DNA of 64,000 nucleotides from Plasmodiophora brassicae (Eukaryota; Endomyxa; Phytomyxea; Plasmodiophorida; Plasmodiophoridae): NCBI GenBank assembly GCA_039704465.1, contig JASFAU010000014.1, positions 186,001 to 250,000 of the forward strand, read 5' to 3'. Shown piece by piece: positions 55,808 to 64,000 of this stretch (position 1 is its first letter; each line of letters starts with the position of its first letter). The notes under the pieces were generated by a model. It saw only the letters and a program-made list of their open reading frames with translations, ran no database searches and was not told where the DNA came from. The position numbers and the translations under genes were made by a program.

Positions 55808-56281
55808 ATGACGATTGCCTGTACAGTGATGCTGTTCCTGATAGCGGCGGTCGCCAGCGGCCTCGCTGAACGGCGAGCGCCGCTGTCCATGGCGTCGAGA
55901 TGCAGGATCCCGGGACTGGCACTGGCGCTGGCCGTCGGCGCGTTAAGAAGCAGCCGGGATCGCGTGACGTCGTGTGCCGCGCGACGAGCTTGGCAGGATC
56001 AAACGAGATCCGGCACGACACTATTGTCTCGGGCTGGGCTGGCATACTACGGGGCCAGGTTCCGCCGACACGCCCAGGGTTGCAGCCAGGAGTACCTAAC
56101 CGCACGACGAGAGGAGCCTTTGTTCAGCCGGGTTGCCAATGGCGTTGTCTATGGCGGCGCCTACACATTGCACCGGTTGATCAGCAAGAAAGTCCATTGG
56201 GTCCCTGCGCTGGGGGCCGCCGTCGCCACCGGCAGCGCCGCAACCGTGGCAAAGAACCGCTTCATGCACGGGCACCTCTAA
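55808..56281 (+). CDS. Small putative secreted protein
   Basis: Open frame of 157 aa starting with a good signal peptide (MTIACTVMLFLIAAVASGLA). A second hydrophobic stretch (LALALAVGAL) and a C-terminal helix-prone part (RVANGVVYGGAYTLHRLISKK, quoted as GVVYGGAYTLHRLISKK, then LGAAVATGSAATVAKNRF) follow. No family recognised. Another frame (55900-56328) is equally open in the middle, so an undetected intron or different exon structure is possible; only the two ends look coding. Small secreted proteins are expected in a parasite, but that is inference. Confidence 0.4.
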   Translation: MTIACTVMLFLIAAVASGLAERRAPLSMASRCRIPGLALALAVGALRSSRDRVTSCAARRAWQDQTRSGTTLLSRAGLAYYGARFRRHAQGCSQEYLTARREEPLFSRVANGVVYGGAYTLHRLISKKVHWVPALGAAVATGSAATVAKNRFMHGHL

Positions 56282-56586
56282 GACACATATCCGATGCGCG
56301 CGACGACATCGGCTGCTTGTTCCAGTAACAGTTGGCACTCCGGAACGGCACCTGTTCATTTATAAACGACGCTCTGTCACGCCACCATGTACCGGCCCCT
56401 GGTGTACGATCTCGCTATAGGTACATGCAATTCGAGACCTGCTGCGCCGACCAGCTGGGCAGGCAACATGGGCGTTGTCGCCATCTAAACAAGGACCACC
56501 TACGGGCACGCATGGGTCAGCATGAGGAACTCGCGAGCACTGGTGGTACGGTGCGGCAGCCTCACGTCATGCCCGCCGAGACCCGG
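56282..56586. other. Intergenic region
   Basis: About 300 nt between convergent genes, the putative secreted protein (plus) and the SAP-domain gene (minus). Nothing further seen. Confidence 0.35.
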
Positions 56587-57072
56587 TCAGAACAGCAGTT
56601 TCAGTTGAGCCCACTTGTCGCGTATCCACTGGCCCCACTCGTCACCGCCTTCTTCCGCATCGGGTCCAGGCCTGTCTCGATCTGGTTGGCCGGGTGGGGA
56701 CGCCGCTGCAGTAGAACGAGCATTCAGCAGCGAGAGTGACGTCGATAAGCCAGGAACGCACAAGGATCCAGGCAATTCTCTATATATCGAACATTGTGGT
56801 ACGGGGAGAAGGACACGCGGCGCTTCCGTTTGTCGGATCTAACGGGCGTTTGCGGCGCCGAATTCATCCGCTCCAGGTGGTCCGATAGTCTCTGGGACAG
56901 GTCCGATGTCTACAGGATCCTCCCATAGTAAGCGCCTGGTAAAAATACGCCATCCGACGTCACGCGACCCAACCGTTCCGACTGCTTTCAGGCCGTGTTC
57001 CTTGCAGAGCGCCTGCAGGGCGCGGCGGCGTGCGCGCCGATCCGCCCCGCTAGCGCCGCCCTCGCCCTCCAT
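56587..57072 (-). CDS. SAP-domain protein with RVxF-like motif
   Basis: Exons 57072-56974, 56891-56762 and 56705-56587 with introns of 82 and 56 nt give 115 aa. Residues about 12-43 form a SAP-like DNA-binding motif across the first junction: RRRALQALCKEHGLKAVGT + RLSDHLERM, following the LKxLCxxxGLxxxGTxxELxxRL pattern. Then APQTPVRSDKRKRRVSFSPYHNVRYIE, quoted in part as TPVRSDKRKRRVSFSP: a nuclear-localisation run, a TP site and KRRVSF, a candidate PP1-docking motif. The acidic tail ends GQWIRDKWAQLKLLF. Probably a nuclear chromatin-associated regulator. The first intron is longer than usual, so that junction is the weaker one; the second is supported by phase and size. Confidence 0.55.
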
Positions 57073-57392
57073 GGGCAGAACGTTGGCCGTCACAGCGACG
57101 GACGCCAGACTCGTTGGGACTGATCACCACCGTATACCTATATACTAGTACGAGTCGTAGAACCAGGTCGATGGCACTGCGCTCCGCCCTTCAGCAATGC
57201 GCCTGGTTTCATACTGCGCGCCGCCGGGGCCACCGCTGCGGGCGGCCGCACTCGCAGCGAGGCACAAAACCACACCACCGGGCACGAAAATCGCGTCGAA
57301 ATTCTGATAGTTTTTTGCTGGCACGGGGGAGACGGTCAATCCCCGCCGCCCACCCATGGGCCCCGGTCCTGCCGTGAGGGTTACAAATCACA
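57073..57392. other. Divergent intergenic region
   Basis: 320 nt between the SAP-domain gene (minus) and the SFI1-like gene (plus); likely a shared promoter. No gene supported. Confidence 0.4.
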
Positions 57393-59591
57393 ATGTCGCA
57401 GCACAGTCGTCCGCAGACGCCATTCGGCAATTGTTCGGGTTCGATGGGGATCACGCGACTGCAGGCGTGGTGCCGGTGGCGGAGCTGGGCGCAGGCGCAG
57501 CGTGGGCGACGTCGCGCCGGGATCATTGTGGAGTGTCATGCGAGGCGGTACCGGTTACGCCGAGCGGTACGCGCATGGCGGGCGGCGAGGGGCGCTAGAT
57601 GGTGCGCTATTCGAGGCGGGCTGAGGAGCCTGCGCGAGCAGGTCGGCCGGGAGAGGTCGGCGCGCTGCGCGCGTAGCTGGTACCGTGAGTGTACGCTGCG
57701 ACGCGCGTGGCGTACGTGGACGCAGGCGGCAGAGCACGTGGCCCGGGCACGAAATCACCGCCTGATAAGGGCCTGGCGTGCGTGGGCCATGTTCATTGCC
57801 AGTACGTAACCTTTGCTCCGTGTTTCTATATTGCTTCCGCCGTATTCAACGACACTGCAGAGAGGAAAGCTCGCCGGGGCCTGACGTCGATGGTCAGCGT
57901 CCGTCAACATTTTCTGTCCTTAGTTCTGCGGCGTTGGCGACAGCGAACGCGTGCCGCATCGTCACTACGAGCCTACATTGCTCGGTGGCGGTTGCACGCA
58001 TGGGCACCTCTACATCGGGCGACTCAGTTTGACGGAACGCGGCTGAAGGTCCGGGGGCTGCGTAACGCCTCATGAGCGAATGCCTTCTTAGTTGGTGTCA
58101 TAGCGAATCGGTCTGAATCATTTTCGACGCGGACTGGCGGTTGTTCGCGTCGACAGACTGTCCAGGTTCTGGCGTAAATGGCGAGCCTCGCTTGCCCTGG
58201 TCGTTCTCCAGACCAAGCTATCGGAACGGTTTGCTGAGAGACACGATGCGCATCGTCGGCTGCAACGCGCTGTTCGATGGTGGCGACATTGGACGAGGCG
58301 GAGGGTTCAGTGTGCTGCCATGCAGCGGATTGCGATTCTCCGACGAGCTGTATCGCAGCTGAAAGCGTCTGCCCGCCATTGTGCCATCACTCGCCACCTG
58401 TTCGGTGTTCGTTCCCGCAGTTTACAGCGTCTCGTCATCGTTGTCTGGCGACGAGAATGTATGTGCTCAGCGGTGGTCCGTTCCCGTCAAATTCGCCGTA
58501 TCCGCTCAATCTGGGATGCTTTGCGTTCAATTGTGGTGTCAAAACGACGCATGGCCCAGCGTTGTATTCAGCATTGGCGCCATTGGACACGTCGACGGTC
58601 ACAGCAAGACGCGCACGCGCGAAAGCAGCATTACCTGTCGTGTATCCGCTTCATTTGGACGACGTGGTTCGAACGCTTTCAATGCCGGTACCAGGTCCCA
58701 AAGATCTACATCAAGATGGCCGCTTTTAAAGCGTGGCGAGTTACCTTCGAGCGTCGACGACTGTTGCAAAGAAGAGTGGTCGTGTCTTTCAGACGCAATG
58801 TCGAAATTCGGCAAGAGCACCGTCAGCGGGTAAGTCAGCCGCACAGTTGGGGATGGCACGTCGACTTAGTGCTGAACAATGCGTAGGCGGAAACGATGTT
58901 GTCATCGTTTCTGTGCAGACGAACCTTCTATGGATGGCAGGAAGCGCATGCGCTTAGGCGTGCCTTGCGTTGTCTTGCCTGGAGGCAGTGGGCCGCTTTT
59001 TCGCAATCTCAAAAACGGGATAGGTAACGGTCAAGCACATCATGTAGGGCGGGATACCGTTTAACCCGCAGTTCGTTCAGGTTGCTCAGATCGCTAATCG
59101 AACAAAGCCGGCAGCGCCGGTTTATTCGCGTTTGGCATAACGCTCTTCACGATCGCCGTCTGGAATGGCGGTCGTTGTATCACTGGAGCTTAGCCGTCCA
59201 AAGACGGAGCCTGGAAACGTGGGCGTCGTACGCTCGCATGCGAAGGGCCAAGGCCGGAGCTTACGCTGCCGTTGAAGATGCCCGGCGCCTGCAACTGATC
59301 AAGGGTGGCGTTCGAGCATGGTTTGATGCCTTCCAGCGCCACCGCGACGTCCACCCGGCCAGAGCGGAATCCCCTGGCAGTCAGCCCCTGCACGAATCGT
59401 CAGCCAAACAAGACGATCGTTACATGCCGGGTTCCGATGACGAGATTGAACGGCTGGAATCGCTGATCGACGCCGAAACCCGGTACCGCGAAGGTCTGTC
59501 CGACCCGGGTTACCGCCCTCTGGACAAGGTTATTCTCCGCCTCATCAACCAGCGCATCTTCGAAATCATGTCCCGCTCCGAGCGGTGCTAA
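57393..59591 (+). CDS. SFI1: SFI1-like centrin-binding repeat protein
   Basis: Five exons (57393-57801, 57861-58048, 58104-58829, 58887-59023, 59072-59591), introns 48-59 nt, give 659 aa. The protein is a string of Trp-containing basic helices spaced about 23-35 residues: LRRAWRTWTQAAEH, LIRAWRAWAMFIA, LVLRRWRQRTR, LSRFWRKWRASLAL, AVRWWRHWTRRR, CIQHWRHWTRRR, AFKAWRVTFERR, CLAWRQWAAFS, FIRVWHNALHDRR, SLETWASYARMRR. This fits the SFI1 repeat (AX7LLX3(F/L)X2W(R/K)), each unit binding one centrin. Known role: a filament of the half-bridge or centriole in spindle-pole duplication. The C-terminal 100 residues are different, acidic then helical (DDEIERLESLIDAE, VILRLINQRIFEIM). The order of repeats is continuous over all splice junctions. 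Confidence 0.75.
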
Positions 59592-59815
59592 ACCCCATGG
59601 GCCATTCCCGTCAAGCACCTGCGACAGCAGTGAAAGCGACGAATGTGGGTCGGGCAACGTGTCCTACAGTACCTTCCTACACCTACGTACGTATGTAGTT
59701 GCTGCGGACCCCGGACCCCGGACCCCGATGGCACTGGCCGTGCGGCCGGATTGCCGCGCCGTGGTGTCATTTCTAGATTCGGCCGTTCGTCGACGCAGCG
59801 CAGTTCGGCGGGGTG

Positions 59816-62800
59816 ATGACTGCAGTCGCCGTCCAGACGTGCGACAGGACGCCGTTGGCGGCGGCGCTCGACGCGTTCCGCCATGGCGAGCGCCTGCACA
59901 TCATCGGCGATCCGGCGGACGCGGACCGACCGTTCGCCGTCGATTTCGATAGCCTGGTGCTCAAGGCCATTCAGGCGTCGCGGCCTGCTGCGACGATCCC
60001 GCTGGTGCCGCTGGCGGTCTGTGCTGCGTACGAGCGGCAACTGGCTGACCTGTCCGTGTCCGGCCGCCTTCTGCACATTATTGCTCTGCGTGACGCCAAG
60101 CAGTACTGGAAAGAATCGTCCGTCATGGCCGTCCTTCGCATCGCGCTGCTGGAACATACTCGTGTGCTGGCATCCAATCCAGATCTCCGACTGGATTTGT
60201 TTGTCATTGCCGCCAAGGACCTTCCTGGTCTGGTCACTAGGACGCTCCCTGCGTACTACATGGTAACGTCGTGTGTGCATATGTGGACTCCCGTAGCGCC
60301 GCTGATTTGTGCCAAACGCAGGTGGCGAACCCGCGTCCTTTAATGGATAGAATGTGTCCTGAATTCCGACCTGTCCCCGGCGCCTACCAGCTGGACATGG
60401 TGCTGCTTCATGTGTCGTTCATTATGCATTTCAAGGCGCGCATCCCGGTTGTGCACCTGGAGGATGTTCTGAATGACGGGCCCGCCACGTACGGCACAAC
60501 CGCATATGGCGCCGCAGACGACGACGCCGTTGCCAGCCTCGGCGTCATCGCGGCTGAAACCGAATCAGCTGTGTTTGGGAACGACGGAGACGACGCGGTC
60601 GCCACGACGGATGCCCCCCTTCCCATCGATCAGGTGTGGGATTTGTCTGTGCTTCGTGATGACGAAAAGCAGCTGTGGGCATGTCATGACCAGCTGCGTC
60701 GCGTAATGCCCATTGCGGATCGCGCCTCGATACGCTTTGGAGCAGATGCCGATTGGTCTCCAGTTGCCGACGTTATTCGTTCGTTCGCTAGATCCTTTGT
60801 CAACCAATTGGGTTCGAGCAGGTGCGCCCACGGGGACCTGATTGATGCTTGGGACCCGAACATCCTCGCGCTGGCTTGCGATGCAACCAGACGTGCCGAC
60901 CTGTGTAATACCTACAAAGTCCACGGCGCGGATCGTTTCCTAAGCTCACTGCCTTGGAAATTCCATTCGGAATCGACTCCGGCTGCTGCACCGACACAAG
61001 CGCCCCTTCTCGCCAAGGACGTATCTTCGTCGTCGTTGGTGACGTCGCTGACGTCAGCCAAGGTGTCCTGGTCGGCAGTGGCGAAGGCGGTTATTTCCGA
61101 CCCCACCGCGCCCGCCAACACCGACACCGCCTCCTACTTGTCGGCCGGATGCGGGCTCGATCTCGTCGTCTCTGAGGCTGTCGCCAGCGCTGCGAAGGCA
61201 TCCTCGGATGCTGCCGAGGACAAGTGGAAGAGGAAGCAGGCACAGCTGTACGCGACCTTCCTGGACAAGTACAGTGCCAACCTGACCGATGGACTGACCC
61301 GGCGCCGCGACGTTGTCCTGGCAGCGCCTACGCCGCCCAGTGCGAAAGAGTCGAAAAAGGGCGGTGGAGGCGGTGGAAAGAAGGGCAAGGGCGGTCGATC
61401 TGGAAAAATTGATGTCCGCCAGGCGGCGTCCGCTGCGATTCTCAGCAAGCAGACCGCCGCGGCCGATGACAAAGTCAAGGGGTTCATGGCGCAGGCCGAG
61501 CGGAGCACGTGTGATGAGGGGATCGCGTTTATCGAATCGAAATTGACCAGCATTGACGACATGGGCTTGCAATTCCCCACCGTTGCCGCCAAGGCGTACC
61601 TGTTCCTATGCGGCAAGTGGGCGGAAGCGTTCCGGAATGCCAAGCGGGACCGCGTTGGGCCTACAGCGGAGAACGCTGCCGCGCTGGGACTGTTCTGCGC
61701 CGTCCGCGACGTGGAACGAATGTACGGAAGCGTTCTCACGGCCGAACAGCTGGGAATACTCGTCAAGTACCTGTGCGACATTGGACTGTCGTCGCTAGGT
61801 GTCAAGCTGTGCCACAAGTACAAGCTGCCTGCTTCGTCATCGTCTGCCCAGCGTAACTACCTTGCCGTACCGATTGTTACCAACCGATGCTGACCGGGTT
61901 GTGTGACAGGCGAAAGTTCGTTTGGGTCGGCAGAACGTTTTCAGTTGAACCTGGCTGGGTATCGGATGGTTCGAGATGTCCAGTCGAAGGTCGACCCACG
62001 TGTTAGCTTCATTCCTGACCGCTGGCAGGTCGACATGATCGACGCTGTCGACGCGCGTTCGTCACTCCTGGTCGTTGCCCCAACCTCTTCCGGGAAGACT
62101 TTTGTGTCCTACTGTTGGTCACCGGTGAACGCATTTCTGGATCTCGTGACTGAACGTTGTTGTTGATCCTAGACTGCATGGAGAAGGTTCTGTCGAACAA
62201 CAGGGCCAGCGCAGGCCGAAGCCTAGAACGGGTCGTCTTCGTCATGCCGACGCGGGCTCTTGTCAATCAGACCGTGGCCGATATCTACAAGCGGTACGGG
62301 CAGCGATTTGCCGTTCTCACCGAGGTCCAGGACGACGTCACGTCGTACACCGCGGAAATCTTGATCACGGTCCCACAATGCCTCCAGCAGCGACTGCTGT
62401 CGAACGCGCAGGCCGATATGGCGTGGGTCCAGTCACTTCGTTATGCCATCTTCGATGAAGTGCACATGATTGTCGACTGCACGACGGGCTCCGTTTGGGA
62501 ACGCGCTATTGCGCTGGTGCCCTGTCCTGTCATATGCCTTTCAGCCACGGTCGGCAACGTCTCCGCGCTGCACCAGTGGCTGCAGAAGGTCCAGGATCGG
62601 AAATCTATGCCGCTTCAGTTCGTGCAGTACTCTGAGCGCTGGAACGATCACCACTACCAGGTACGCGGTGACGTTCAACAGCACCTCGCTAGCTGACTAG
62701 GACAATGTACAGGTCTACGTTCCTGCCGACGCCCCCCGGACAGCCCCTGGGCAGTCCTTCAAACCGGACGACCCGCAATGGACTCTGGGTTCTTCCATTG

Positions 62801-64000
62801 GCGCCCGCAACGCGGTGTCATGTCCCGACCGCCTGGTGGATCTGCATCCGGTCGGGCTTTGGGCGACGCAGACCGCTCGAACGGTCATCGAACGGCACGG
62901 GTCGCTGTCTGGGCAAACCAAGCTGTCGCCATCGGAGGCGCTGACGCTCTACGATACGCTCTACGAATTGACGCCGACGTCCGAGCGGAAGGCGTTCGCC
63001 CACGAGTTCTCTCCCGAGACGTACTTCCGTGGCGAATTCTTCATCTCCCAAGGAAGCGCCCGTCGATGGGCTCAGCTGCTCGTCGACGTTGCGAATCGCC
63101 CACAGTATGCGACCAAGGTTGCCGACAAGCTGCTGTCTCCTGTTGTATCCGGGCTGTCGGTCGTCGACCGCGTCATCCGCTCCGACTCGTTTGACTTTGC
63201 GGCGGCCAACTTCTTCGACGCCATCCTCGAGCTGGACCGCACTGACAAGCTGCCCGTGATTGCCTTCTGCCTGGATCGGCAGCGGTGCTCGGATCTGGTC
63301 ATCGCCACCATCCAGCGGTTGATCGAGCTGACGCCGGCGCCGAAGCAGCGGTTCACCGAGGCGGAACGCGCCAAAGCCAAGAAGGACCTGATCAAGATGA
63401 AAGAGAAGCTGGACAAGAAGAAATCGAAGGAAGGCGATGAGCAACTGCAAGAGCAGATCGGGGCGCTAGAGTCGGCGCTGTTTACGGAGGCACCCGTCGA
63501 CCGACGGTACGTCTTCGGCGGTGTCGTGCGATCATCGCAGGATGCAGAGTACTGGTTGAACCGTATCCGACGGCGACACGATTGGTCGTCGGACCCGACG
63601 AAGCAGCTGCTGATGAAGGTGATGCGGGCGCGCTCACATTTCGTGTAAGCGCCTGCGTTCTCATTTGCGGACAGGGTCTGGAGCTTGGCATTGGCGTTCA
63701 CCATGGCGGGATGGATAAGCGGTACCGTGACGCTGTCGAGGCCCTGTTCCGGATGGGCCACGTCCGCGTTTGCGTCGCCACGACGACCCTGTCGGTCGGT
63801 ATCAACATGCCGTGTCGAACCGTTATGCTCGTCGGCGACAACCAGTTGAACCCGCTGATATTCCGTCAAGTGGGTATCTTCCGCACGCTCGTCTGTAATG
63901 CACCTGGGCTGAAACCGTCGCTGCAGATGATCGGGCGTGCCGGGCGTCGTGGATACGATTACGTCGGCAACGTCCTCTTCCTGGGCATATCGCCGAATCG
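59816..64000 (+). CDS. DDX60: DDX60/Ski2-like DExH helicase, 3' end beyond window
   Basis: Exons 59816-60262, 60322-61852, 61910-62113, 62173-62660, 62713-63618, 63675-63869 and 63927 to beyond 64000, introns 52-59 nt; about 1280 residues visible. Upstream half: DDX60-type N-terminal region ([17 protein letters not shown], a Lys/Gly-rich linker [16 protein letters not shown]). Helicase: [33 protein letters not shown] (Walker A, about 716), [14 protein letters not shown] (DExH), LSATVGN, then [55 protein letters not shown]. This order, with a long spacer between VIAF and [10 protein letters not shown], is that of DDX60/DDX60L rather than Ski2 or Mtr4. Family role: cytosolic RNA helicase linked in animals to antiviral sensing and RNA surveillance; the function in a protist is unknown. 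Start at 59816 is the first ATG. Confidence 0.85.

Overview
The window looks like nuclear DNA of a GC-rich, gene-dense unicellular eukaryote. Every multi-exon gene splices through very short introns: I infer about 85, nearly all 47-70 nt with GT...AG ends, the longest 87 nt. The gene content is eukaryotic throughout (RPL4, RCC1, CHD1, TIMELESS, SFI1, URI, PIEZO, two tRNA-Lys genes). A clustered family of predicted secreted SKP1-like/ankyrin proteins together with this compact style fits an endoparasitic protist such as a plasmodiophorid (Rhizaria). That assignment is inference.

Layout. 1-5.0 kb: a small Myb/SANT-like gene, a probable mitochondrial ribosomal protein (mL59-like), RCC1 and RPL4. 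5.3-25.2 kb: an accessory region with five copies of a family built as signal peptide, SKP1-like BTB fold and ankyrin repeats (A 5298, B 8349, C 10414, D 22078, E 23747), a thioesterase gene, two tRNA-Lys(CTT) genes, a minisatellite, and a nested transposon. The transposon is a hAT element (11795-21090, 8-bp target duplication) split by a young Ty3/Gypsy chromovirus (14557-19893, identical 197-bp LTRs, 5-bp target duplication). 25.6-38.7 kb: a coiled-coil protein, a 10-exon PIEZO mechanosensitive channel gene on the minus strand whose product also carries ankyrin repeats and two PAS-like domains, a SNF2/RING helicase with a RanBP2-type zinc finger, and a four-helix membrane protein. 39.3-46.7 kb: CHD1, a URI-type prefoldin, a Ty1/Copia relic and a nitronate monooxygenase. 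47.5-51.1 kb: a head-to-head pair of secreted cupins and a ferritin-like protein ending in a 9-residue repeat. 51.2-64 kb: TIMELESS/Tof1, a small putative secreted protein, a SAP-domain protein, an SFI1-like centrin-binding protein and a DDX60/Ski2-like helicase cut off by the window edge.

Much of the core set serves chromosome biology: RCC1 (Ran/chromatin), CHD1 and the SNF2/RING helicase (nucleosome remodelling and repair), TIMELESS (replication fork protection), SFI1 (centrosome). The 5-25 kb block looks like a fast-evolving effector-type island: tandem paralogs, one frameshifted copy, differing repeat numbers, transposons and duplicated tRNA genes.

Exon coordinates were derived by hand from open frames, splice motifs, phase agreement and recalled family conservation. 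No database search was run.
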